DNA from: CAYMAT01 sp964388495
Lineage (GTDB): Bacteria > Patescibacteriota > Gracilibacteria > Peribacterales > Peribacteraceae
Reading direction: 5' to 3'
Length of the DNA stretch: 15,412 nucleotides
Assembly: GCA_964388495.1 (NCBI GenBank)
Contig: CAYMAT010000035.1
Coordinates: 1 to 15,412, forward strand
Of the stretch, positions 1-5,693 are shown piece by piece. Below the pieces are notes generated by a model. It had not been told where the DNA came from, ran no database searches, and saw only the letters and a list, made by a program, of their open reading frames with translations. The translations under genes and the position numbers were made by a program. Position 1 is the stretch's first letter; every line of letters starts with the position of its first letter.

Positions 1-138
1 ATAGCCAATATTTGAAGCTTCATTGAGATTTTTTGAATTATTTATGTATAAAAACATCACCTTGTTACCTTTCTTTGCAAAGCCCTTGCCCGTCGCATGT
101 ACCACAACGCAGCTTCCGATAACTGCAATGGTATGCAT
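1..138 (-). CDS. Nucleotide-sugar dehydrogenase (UDP-glucose/GDP-mannose dehydrogenase family), N-terminal fragment, possibly degenerate
   Basis: The 46 visible codons read from ATG at 138 and continue past the left edge. The protein begins MHTIAVIGSC, followed by VVVHATGKGFAKKGNKV, which matches the Rossmann N-terminus of nucleotide-sugar dehydrogenases, typically IGSGVVGxATGKGF followed by a strand ending in an acidic residue. These enzymes oxidise NDP-sugars to uronic acids with NAD+ in the cytoplasm, for surface polysaccharide. Three key NAD-binding positions look altered: the second glycine of GxGxxG is Cys10, the third is Val13, and the acidic residue after strand 2 is Tyr31. The gene may therefore be a pseudogene or a divergent member. 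A good promoter lies upstream at 167-195. The next gene in the same direction is a nucleotidylyltransferase, which fits a polysaccharide cluster. Family assignment is fairly firm; functionality is doubtful. Confidence 0.65.
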   Translation of the reverse strand, partial: MHTIAVIGSCVVVHATGKGFAKKGNKVMFLYINNSKNLNEASNIGY

Positions 139-166
139 AGTTTTGTGTGTGTGAAATTTCGTAATA

Positions 167-195
167 ATTATAGCATAAAAAAGATATTTAGTCCA
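167..195 (-). promoter_or_regulatory. Sigma-70-type promoter of the dehydrogenase fragment
   Basis: On the minus strand a TGGACT -35 box (190-195) is followed by a 17-nt spacer and a perfect TATAAT -10 box (167-172). The start codon is 28 nt downstream of the -10, so the leader would be about 21 nt. It has no Shine-Dalgarno sequence. Confidence 0.6.
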
Positions 196-209
196 TTTTT
201 TGCCTGGAA

Positions 210-1199
210 CTAAAATTCTGTTTTAGCCCTTTTGGAAGCCTTTTTTGCGGATTGTTCCATGCGCGTCTCCGCCATGAGCATCTTTCCGTGCAGGTCCACC
301 CCGCGCAGGACGCAGTGATGGTCAATGACGCAGTCCTCCAGAATGCAGCCCTCCAAAACCACCACATTCTTGAGCCTGCACCGGCGCACGCTGCTGCCCG
401 GGCCCACCACCACGCTTCCCTCGCAGACGGTCTCCAGATCCATGCTGGTCCCCTCGCCGTGGAATATGCCTTTTTCCACCAGCGCTTTGGTGGCTTCCAT
501 ATAGGAATGGAAAGACCCAATGTCAAACCAGTGGCCGTTGAACGGCATGCACAGAACCGGAATGTTCCTCTGCAGAAATTCCTCAAAGAGCAGCCCCACG
601 TTATCGGGATGCTTTGCGGCGAATTCCAGGAGCACGTGTATGTGCTCCCGCGGGATGATGGTGCACCCCGTGCTGACTAGTGACGTTTTGGGATGTACGG
701 GTTTTTCCTCAAAGGACCGGACTCTCTTGGTCCGCTCCGCGGACTCCTCCGTCACGATGGTTCCAAAGCCGGACGCCTTGTTTACGTCTCCCACGTCAAA
801 GGCGGCGATGAGCGGGGTGCCGGGCACAAAGGCGTTGATGAATTCGGTCAGGGAGAAGCCGAAGTAGTTGTCACCCGTGACAAGCAGGATATCGTCGATG
901 CTGTCCGTGGTGCGTATCCATTTTGCCAGCGCGCCCAGCGCTCCCAGTTTCTCGTCATCGTTTCTGGCGGATTCCACCACAATGGTGACGGGACGGATGA
1001 TGCTGCTGTTCTGCCATTCCTCAAAGGTGGGGTGGAAAACCGCATTGGTGCTGATGGTCACCGGGATCTCGCGGGGGATCTGCTCCACGATGTAGGAGAG
1101 CAGCGGCTTGCCCGCGATGGGCAGCAGCGGTTTGGGGCGCGCGTCCGTGAGGGGCCACAGTCTGGTGGCGAAGCCGCCGGCGAGGATAAAAGCTTTCAC
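210..1199 (-). CDS. Sugar-1-phosphate nucleotidylyltransferase (mannose-1-phosphate guanylyltransferase / glucose-1-phosphate thymidylyltransferase-like)
   Basis: The 329-residue cytoplasmic enzyme begins at GTG (1199) with the NTP-transferase signature GGFATRLWPLT (8-18) and then KPLLPIAGKP. The fourth residue of the usual GGxGTRL is Ala11, a variant common in archaeal-type members. VTGDNYF (108-113) carries the metal-binding Asp110, EEKP is at 164-167, and WFDIGS (224-229) matches the sugar-binding end of the fold. Residues about 246-305 form imperfect hexapeptide-like repeats (left-handed beta-helix). The family activates a sugar-1-phosphate to NDP-sugar with release of pyrophosphate; GDP-mannose or dTDP/UDP-glucose are the likely products, and sequence alone does not decide. 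It starts 6 nt after the stop of the upstream gene, so the two probably form one operon. No Shine-Dalgarno is visible and no terminator follows. Confidence 0.88.
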   Translation of the reverse strand: MKAFILAGGFATRLWPLTDARPKPLLPIAGKPLLSYIVEQIPREIPVTISTNAVFHPTFEEWQNSSIIRPVTIVVESARNDDEKLGALGALAKWIRTTDSIDDILLVTGDNYFGFSLTEFINAFVPGTPLIAAFDVGDVNKASGFGTIVTEESAERTKRVRSFEEKPVHPKTSLVSTGCTIIPREHIHVLLEFAAKHPDNVGLLFEEFLQRNIPVLCMPFNGHWFDIGSFHSYMEATKALVEKGIFHGEGTSMDLETVCEGSVVVGPGSSVRRCRLKNVVVLEGCILEDCVIDHHCVLRGVDLHGKMLMAETRMEQSAKKASKRAKTEF

Positions 1200-1205
1200 G
1201 GGGGT

Positions 1206-2003
1206 TCACTGGAAAAGTCCGTTCCATTTCTGGTGCGCCGTGTTCTCCGCGGTCCAATGGTGTTCGCCCACGGTGAGGCATCCCTCTCCATGGCTCTGCA
1301 TCCCCACGGCGCAGGGCGGCAGCACGTAGACGGCGCCATGCTGCTCGCACAGCGATTGGATGTTGCAGGACTGCTCGGTGTGCCCGCAGTGCAGCACATG
1401 GGTGATGCGTTTTTCCGCAAGCAGCTGCGGCAACTTGTTGAGCTTCCCCAAAATGGGAATGTCCTCCACCACCGTCTCGCGCACCGTGTCATTGGTCAGT
1501 ATCCCCACCACGCGAAGCGGGCTGAGCCCGTGTTCCACCGCCTTCAGCACGCTGCGGGCGCAGGGCGTGGTGCCAATGAGGAGCGCGGGGAAAACGGGCG
1601 GGCGGGTGCGCAGAAAACCGCGCATCAGGGGGTCGTAGGCGATGTGACATGCCCAGATCACCAGCGTCCCCAGGGGCATGGCCGTGCAGATGCTCAGCAC
1701 GGCGCGCAGGGCGATGACGGTTTTTCCGTCCACGGCCATGTGCAGAGACACCGCCAGAAAAGTCATGGCCGAGACAAGCAGCAGATGGCGGAGCGAGAGT
1801 TTTTGCGACGTGAGACTGTGCAGCTGGAGCCCGGAGAAGAGCGCCTCGCATGCTATCGCCACCAGCATGCCCATCGTCATTTCCCATGCCGATACCTGGC
1901 CCGTGACAAAATATGTTCCGCTGACGCAGATGACGGTGAGCAGCGCCACGTCCATGAGTGTCCAAATGGCCAGTAGAAGTCGCAAACGGAACATGATGTG
2001 CAT
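1206..2003 (-). CDS. Polyprenyl glycosylphosphotransferase N-terminal half (membrane region plus CoA-binding-like domain), no catalytic domain
   Basis: The 265 residues show about four hydrophobic segments (roughly 8-28, 42-60, 72-92, 97-120). A Rossmann-like domain follows: FPALLIGTTPCARSVLK (138-154), VVGILTN (165-171), DIPILGKLNKLPQLL (181-195) and ITHVLHCG (200-207). This order matches the N-terminal half of large WbaP/WcaJ-type enzymes, which start polysaccharide synthesis by moving a sugar-phosphate onto undecaprenyl phosphate. The C-terminal transferase domain (bac_transf) that normally follows is absent; the protein ends 30 residues after the Rossmann part, at a stop followed directly by the next gene. 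It cannot carry out the transfer alone, so it may be a partner of a separate catalytic subunit or a decayed remnant. The start at 2003 is supported by a strong promoter 8 nt upstream; ATG at 1994 is an alternative. Confidence 0.7.
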   Translation of the reverse strand: MHIMFRLRLLLAIWTLMDVALLTVICVSGTYFVTGQVSAWEMTMGMLVAIACEALFSGLQLHSLTSQKLSLRHLLLVSAMTFLAVSLHMAVDGKTVIALRAVLSICTAMPLGTLVIWACHIAYDPLMRGFLRTRPPVFPALLIGTTPCARSVLKAVEHGLSPLRVVGILTNDTVRETVVEDIPILGKLNKLPQLLAEKRITHVLHCGHTEQSCNIQSLCEQHGAVYVLPPCAVGMQSHGEGCLTVGEHHWTAENTAHQKWNGLFQ

Positions 2004-2011
2004 TTTTTATA

Positions 2012-2040
2012 ATTATATCATAAAACATAGAATACAGCAA
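2012..2040 (-). promoter_or_regulatory. Strong sigma-70 promoter, leaderless layout, for the 2003-210 operon
   Basis: Minus strand: TTGCTG (2035-2040), 17-nt spacer, perfect TATAAT (2012-2017), then only 8 nt to ATG at 2003. Transcription should begin 1-3 nt before the start codon, leaving no room for a ribosome binding site. Confidence 0.7.
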
Positions 2041-2096
2041 TTAGCCTGTTCTTGGCCGTTTACAGCACGTATTCTTCCTCTGTTCCCCATCATCCT

Positions 2097-2483
2097 ATGA
2101 CACAAGGCAATGCCGTCGGCTGGTTTGAAATCCCGGTTATCGACATGGAGCGAGCGATGCAATTTTATGAGGCGGTCTTTGATGTGCGCCTGGAGCGGCA
2201 CCGGATGGGGCCGCTGGATATGGCTTGGTTCCCCATGCATCCGGAGGGCAAGGGCGCATCCGGTTCGCTGGTCAAGCGCGAGCAATGGTACAAGCCCACA
2301 CTGGACGGTCCGCTCATCTACTTCACCGCGCATTCCGGTGACCTGCGCAACGAGCTGGGCAGGGTGGAGGCGGCCGGCGGAAAGATCTACGTTCCGCGAA
2401 AGCAGATTTCCGAGGATATCGGTTACATGGCCGTGATGGGCGATACCGAAGGCAACCGCATTGCCATTCATTCACGAAAGTAG
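2097..2483 (+). CDS. VOC-superfamily protein (glyoxalase/bleomycin-resistance fold)
   Basis: This is a 128-residue protein if started at ATG 2097; a TTG at 2052 would add 15 residues that do not resemble the family. It opens with NAVGWFEIPVIDMERAMQFY, the hallmark first beta-alpha unit of the vicinal oxygen chelate fold. GPLIYFTAHSGDL starts the second beta-alpha unit, followed by a helix with EAAGGKIYVPR, and it closes with MAVMGDTEGNRIAIHS, the usual final strand. The length fits a single two-module VOC protein similar to the YdeM/VOC lactoylglutathione-lyase-like group. Members bind a metal and act on small electrophiles or bind antibiotics; the substrate here cannot be read from sequence. 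It is monocistronic, divergent from the polysaccharide operon and convergent with the PH-like gene. No Shine-Dalgarno is visible. Confidence 0.85.
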   Translation: MTQGNAVGWFEIPVIDMERAMQFYEAVFDVRLERHRMGPLDMAWFPMHPEGKGASGSLVKREQWYKPTLDGPLIYFTAHSGDLRNELGRVEAAGGKIYVPRKQISEDIGYMAVMGDTEGNRIAIHSRK

Positions 2484-2549
2484 AAGTGAGGGAAAAGCGG
2501 CGCCCGCAGGTTCCGGTTCCGCACAGATGACGAAAGCGTCCGGATTTTC

Positions 2550-2879
2550 TCAAAGCGCTGGGGCTGCGGTGCCGGCCGGGAGTGTCAGCACAATGCGTTT
2601 GTATTTTTCATCGCGCAGTTCCAGGACGAGGGGCTGGGGATTGCGCCGCGTCACGTACCAGAATTCCTTCCCGCGCGGCGTCAGGTAGGTGCCGGCTTTG
2701 ATGATGCCTGGAAGAAAAGTTCCCGGTATGCGAATTTCCTTCCACGTGGAGGGCGGCAATGCCTGGGACATGCCCGTGACGTGACTGCGGGGAATCCGAA
2801 AAGACCGGTGGAAGGCCCAGACGCGTTCCCAAAACGAGAGGGAGATGACCACGGTGTTGCCTTCAATACGGATGTTCAT
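2550..2879 (-). CDS. Small PH-domain-like protein of unknown function
   Basis: The 109-residue product starts at ATG 2879. The frame is open upstream to 3023, but the extension looks like noncoding sequence. The chain MNIRIEGNTVVISLSFWERVWAFH, then FRIPRSHVTG, IRIPGTFLPGIIKAGTY, GKEFWYVTR, PLVLELRDEKYKRIVLTL alternates short beta strands. It resembles small actinobacterial-type proteins I recall (ALSxWEKVEALHGDVRVP, RxPGTxxPGVIAxGTY, DFWAVxxxxPAVVIEL) that are predicted to adopt a bacterial pleckstrin-homology-like fold. No catalytic motif, signal peptide or membrane segment is visible. Function is unknown. A -10 box (TATACT) lies 7 nt before the start, suggesting a leaderless transcript. The gene is divergent from marR and shares a 167-bp regulatory region with it. 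Confidence 0.65.
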   Translation of the reverse strand: MNIRIEGNTVVISLSFWERVWAFHRSFRIPRSHVTGMSQALPPSTWKEIRIPGTFLPGIIKAGTYLTPRGKEFWYVTRRNPQPLVLELRDEKYKRIVLTLPAGTAAPAL

Positions 2880-2886
2880 GGATTTG

Positions 2887-2892
2887 AGTATA
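2887..2892 (-). promoter_or_regulatory. -10 box (TATACT) of the PH-like gene, leaderless spacing
   Basis: TATACT on the minus strand lies 7 nt before ATG 2879, the same spacing as at 10435-10440. No convincing -35 box sits 16-18 nt upstream, so the promoter is either weak or activator-dependent. Confidence 0.4.
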
Positions 2893-2948
2893 AACCTATT
2901 TTTTCCGCATACCATAGGTCTTTTATGTGTATACAATACTTGTTCAAT

Positions 2949-2963
2949 AAGAATCGCATTCTT
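2949..2963. promoter_or_regulatory. Palindrome AAGAAT-CGC-ATTCTT in the divergent intergenic region
   Basis: A perfect 6-bp inverted repeat with a 3-nt centre lies between the PH-like gene and marR, 24 nt before the marR -35 box. It has the geometry of a dimeric regulator site. A second small perfect palindrome, CACGG-CAT-CCGTG, follows at 2973-2985. Neither is followed by a T-run, so they are not terminators. Confidence 0.35.
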
Positions 2964-2987
2964 CCACGGAGACACGGCATCCGTGCC

Positions 2988-3016
2988 TTGCTTTCCGCTT
3001 GGCCTCTGTGTACTAT
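2988..3016 (+). promoter_or_regulatory. Putative promoter of the marR-emrA-emrB-like operon
   Basis: TTGCTT (2988-2993), 17-nt spacer, TACTAT (3011-3016). The start site would fall near 3023, upstream of the palindromic operator at 3028-3048. Each box matches consensus only partly. Confidence 0.4.
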
Positions 3017-3027
3017 TCGTCACCCGT

Positions 3028-3048
3028 ATATTTCGTATACCGAAATAT
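3028..3048. promoter_or_regulatory. MarR-type operator overlapping the marR start codon
   Basis: Left arm ATATTTCG (3028-3035), 5-nt centre TATAC, right arm CGAAATAT (3041-3048): a perfect 8-bp inverted repeat whose right arm includes the first two bases of the marR ATG. Size and symmetry fit a winged-helix MarR dimer, and the position just downstream of the predicted start site fits autorepression of the efflux operon. Confidence 0.6.
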
Positions 3049-3457
3049 GAAACCCGTCTCCCCCGATCTCATCCGGCTTTCCCTGGACCTCTCGCGTATC
3101 CTGCGCAGGGCCATGGTGCAGGGGGCGGGCGACGTCTCATCCCTGCGGCTTCACGGCCTTTGCATCATCGCGGAAAAGAAGACGATGACGATGTCCGATT
3201 TTGCCCATGCCATGAATGTGTCTCCGTCCACCGCCACGGAGTTCGCGGACCGTCTGGCTGCCAGCGGTTACGTGAAACGTGTGGCGGACCCGCGCAACCG
3301 CCGCAAGGTGCTGCTCACGCTCACGCGCACCGGTAACGGCATCGTCCAGAAGGGCATGCGCAAAAAAGAGGCCGTCCTGAAGAAACTCTTCGCCCGCCTT
3401 TCCCCCGCGGACCGCGTGCATATGCAGCGCATCCTCTCTTTCCTCGTCGGCCAATAA
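3047..3457 (+). CDS. MarR-family transcriptional regulator of the efflux operon
   Basis: This 136-residue winged-helix repressor starts at ATG 3047. The helix-turn-helix is MTMSDFAHAMNVSPSTATEF, with the recognition helix around SPSTATEFADRLAASGYV. The wing DPRNRRKVLLTLT is the classic MarR DPRDRRxxxLxLT motif. The C-terminal helix (LKKLFARLSPADRVHMQRIL) is the usual dimerisation segment. MarR proteins bind palindromes as dimers and release DNA when a phenolic or drug ligand binds. It is the first gene of marR-hlyD-MFS, the same order as emrR-emrA-emrB in Enterobacteria, and a perfect 8-bp inverted repeat sits on its start codon. The earlier in-frame start at 2999 adds residues with no family similarity. 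No Shine-Dalgarno is present. Confidence 0.88.
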   Translation: MKPVSPDLIRLSLDLSRILRRAMVQGAGDVSSLRLHGLCIIAEKKTMTMSDFAHAMNVSPSTATEFADRLAASGYVKRVADPRNRRKVLLTLTRTGNGIVQKGMRKKEAVLKKLFARLSPADRVHMQRILSFLVGQ

Positions 3458-3467
3458 TTCTCCCTTT

Positions 3468-4130
3468 ATGAACGCTCCCGTCCCTTCCCCATCCTCCGCA
3501 CCGCAGGCTCCCGCCAAAAAGAACGATCTGCAGAAGAAAATCTTCATGGGCGCCGCCGTGCTCGTCGTGGTCATGTCCGTTGGCGGCGGTATCTATCTGT
3601 GGGAGGAATCCCGGTACGTCTATACCGACAAGGCGCAGATTTCCGCGCCGCTGATTCCGCTGGGTCCGCAGACTGCCGGTATCCTCCGCAGCGTGTCCGT
3701 GCGTGAGGGCGATCAGCTAAGCGCCGGCGAGGTGGTTGCCGGGGTGGGGGAGGAGACCATCCAGACGCGCGTCTCCGGCATCGCCATGACCGTCAACCGC
3801 GACATCGGCGCGCCGTACAAGTCCGGCCAGCCCGTGGTGGTGATGTTTGAACCCAAGGAACTCCGCGTGGTGGCCAGGGTCAAAGAGGACGAGGGACTGC
3901 GCAACATCTACGTGGGGCAGAAGGCGGTCTTCACCCTGGACGCGTTCGGTTCCGAGCAATTTGAAGGCACGGTGGAAACCATCGCGCAGAAGAACCGCTC
4001 GGGCGACGTGGTCTTCAACATCTCCGACCAGCGTGAGGAGCAGGAATACGAGGTGAAGATCCGTTACGCGGTGGCAGACCATCCGGAATTCCTGAACGGC
4101 ATGTCCGCCAAGGTGTGGATCGTGAAATAA
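3468..4130 (+). CDS. HlyD/EmrA-type membrane fusion protein, short form
   Basis: The 220 residues comprise a Pro/Ala-rich cytoplasmic leader (1-24), one membrane segment (about 26-44), and a lipoyl-like half-motif, YVYTDKAQISAPLIPLGPQTAGILRSVSVREGDQLSAGEVVAGV (50-93). This runs into RVSGIAMTV and then a beta-barrel domain (about 128-215, ending GMSAKVWIV). YVxTDxAxIxAxxxPLxPxxxG is typical of EmrA. EmrA proteins are about 390 residues and carry a long alpha-helical hairpin inserted in the lipoyl domain to reach TolC; here that hairpin is missing altogether. It follows marR by 10 nt and precedes the MFS gene by 9 nt, so it is probably the accessory subunit of that exporter. Absence of the hairpin suits a cell without a TolC-type outer-membrane channel. 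Confidence 0.85.
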   Translation: MNAPVPSPSSAPQAPAKKNDLQKKIFMGAAVLVVVMSVGGGIYLWEESRYVYTDKAQISAPLIPLGPQTAGILRSVSVREGDQLSAGEVVAGVGEETIQTRVSGIAMTVNRDIGAPYKSGQPVVVMFEPKELRVVARVKEDEGLRNIYVGQKAVFTLDAFGSEQFEGTVETIAQKNRSGDVVFNISDQREEQEYEVKIRYAVADHPEFLNGMSAKVWIVK

Positions 4131-4139
4131 CCGCTTTCC

Positions 4140-5633
4140 ATGGCCGAAAAATCGTCCACCCATAACGGCGTCCCCAAGGGGCTGATCCTCCTGACGGTCA
4201 TCATCGGCACGTTTTTGGGACGCCTGGACCAGACCATCGTGGACCTGGCGCTTCCCAAGATCATCACGGACTTCCACATTTCCGTCTCGCACGCCGGGTG
4301 GATCGCCACCGCCTACATCATCGCCAACGCGGTCTTTGTTCCCGTCTGGGGAAAACTGGGTGACCGGTGGGGACGGAAAAAAGTCTACGTGATCGGCTTC
4401 TCGCTCTTCATCGTGGGTTCCGTGCTTGCGGGACTGGCGTGGGACCTGGGTTCCATGATCGTCTTCCGCATCATCCAGGCCGTGGCGGGATCCGCGGATT
4501 ATCCCACCGCCATGTCCATCATCGCGTTCACGTACACGGACGAGAAGGAGCGCGCGCAGGCGCTGGGCACGTGGTCGTCATCCTTTGCCGTCGCGGCGGT
4601 CTTTGGACCGCTCATCGGCGGCGCACTGGTGGATAATTTCGGCTGGCGGTCCGTGTTCCTGGTGAACCTGCCCATCGGTCTCATCGGTCTTTTGATGGCG
4701 CTGTCCTTCATCCACGAATCCAAGTCCGACAAACCGCAGGGGAAGGGATTCGATTTTGTGGGAGCGGGGGTGTTGGGCATCGCGCTCTCCACACTGGTGC
4801 TGGTCCTGGATCAGGGGCTCAGCTGGGGCTGGCTCTCGCTGAAGAGCATCGTGTGTTACATCGCCACCATTGTCTCCACACTTGTGTTCATCCACGTGGA
4901 GAAACGGCATCCGGACCCCGTGGTGGACCTCAAATTCTTCAAGAACAATATTTTTGTTCAAGTGCTCACCAATAACTTCCTCATTTTCATGGGTTTGATG
5001 GGCTGTATTTATCTGATTCCCATTTTCGCGCAGATCTACATGGGCTACGACGCCACGTCCACGGGGTATCTGTTCCTGCCCATGGCGATTGCGCTCATGG
5101 TGGCCGCGCGCGTGGGTGCCACGCTCACGGGCAAGGTGGAGGCGCGGTACGTGATTATGTTCTCCACGTTTGTGGCGGGGGTGGGCTTCTCGCTCTTCCG
5201 TTTCATTGATCCCCGGTCGGGGCCCATGGCGATCGCGCTCCCCATGACGCTGATGGCGGGGGGGATGGGATTTGGCATGGCGCAACGTACCAACATCGTG
5301 GCATCGGCCGTGCCCAAGTCGGAGATCGGCATCGCGTCCTCGGTCCTGGCTCTTGCGCGCAATATTGCCGGGGCGTTTGGCATCTCGGTCTTCGCCACCG
5401 TACTCAACTACGCCACCAACAGCGCGGTGCTGCGGATTGCGCGCTTCAGCACGTACCACGGGACCACCGACCTGGACTACATGCGCTACGTGGCGCTCAT
5501 TGAGCTGAAGGCTAAGGTGATCGGCTACCATGCGGTCTTTGAGTACGCGTCGCTTCTGGTCATCACGGGGGCGTTTCTGGCGTACTACATTAAGGCCGAT
5601 ACGCAGAAAGGCGTGGAAGTACACGTGGAGTGA
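4140..5633 (+). CDS. DHA2-family MFS drug exporter (EmrB/QacA type)
   Basis: The 497-residue polytopic protein has about 14 hydrophobic segments, as expected for the DHA2 (14-TM) drug:H+ antiporters. Visible motifs are LDQTIVDLALPKI in TM1 (motif D), GKLGDRWGRKKVYVIG in loop 2-3 (motif A), and FGPLIGGALVDNFGWRSVFLVNLPIG around TM5 (motif C, GxxxGPxxGG, antiporter signature). It probably pumps hydrophobic or amphipathic toxicants out of the cytoplasm together with the HlyD-type protein encoded 9 nt upstream. The ATG at 4140 follows the upstream stop with no Shine-Dalgarno. Regulation is presumably through the MarR operator at 3028-3048. A hairpin at 5641-5666 follows the stop. Substrates cannot be inferred. 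Confidence 0.93.
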   Translation: MAEKSSTHNGVPKGLILLTVIIGTFLGRLDQTIVDLALPKIITDFHISVSHAGWIATAYIIANAVFVPVWGKLGDRWGRKKVYVIGFSLFIVGSVLAGLAWDLGSMIVFRIIQAVAGSADYPTAMSIIAFTYTDEKERAQALGTWSSSFAVAAVFGPLIGGALVDNFGWRSVFLVNLPIGLIGLLMALSFIHESKSDKPQGKGFDFVGAGVLGIALSTLVLVLDQGLSWGWLSLKSIVCYIATIVSTLVFIHVEKRHPDPVVDLKFFKNNIFVQVLTNNFLIFMGLMGCIYLIPIFAQIYMGYDATSTGYLFLPMAIALMVAARVGATLTGKVEARYVIMFSTFVAGVGFSLFRFIDPRSGPMAIALPMTLMAGGMGFGMAQRTNIVASAVPKSEIGIASSVLALARNIAGAFGISVFATVLNYATNSAVLRIARFSTYHGTTDLDYMRYVALIELKAKVIGYHAVFEYASLLVITGAFLAYYIKADTQKGVEVHVE

Positions 5634-5640
5634 GCTTTCC

Positions 5641-5666
5641 CAGGCCAAAAACACGGTGTTTGCCTG
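5641..5666 (+). terminator. Stem-loop at the end of the efflux operon, probable terminator
   Basis: CAGGC (5641-5645) pairs with GCCTG (5662-5666), and AAACA (5649-5653) pairs with TGTTT (5657-5661) around a small CGG loop; CAA at 5646-5648 bulges. The hairpin begins 7 nt after the MFS stop. The following tract (CCATTTCTT) is only partly T-rich, so termination may be inefficient. Confidence 0.5.
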
Positions 5667-5693
5667 CCATTTCTTGCGCGGCCTTGTGACGGA

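Noticed and set aside
693..1976. Plus-strand open frame of 427 codons opposite the polysaccharide genes
   Set aside because: Gly/His/Arg-rich shadow crossing two recognisable minus-strand genes and their junction.
2484..2549. Shared terminator between the convergent VOC and PH-like genes
   Set aside because: Only 4-bp stems (GCGG-GCG-CCGC then TTTT on the minus strand; GACG-AAAG-CGTC on the plus strand) are present; too weak to annotate.
4578..5654. Minus-strand open frame of 358 codons opposite the first exporter
   Set aside because: His/Arg/Asp-rich antisense shadow without motifs.
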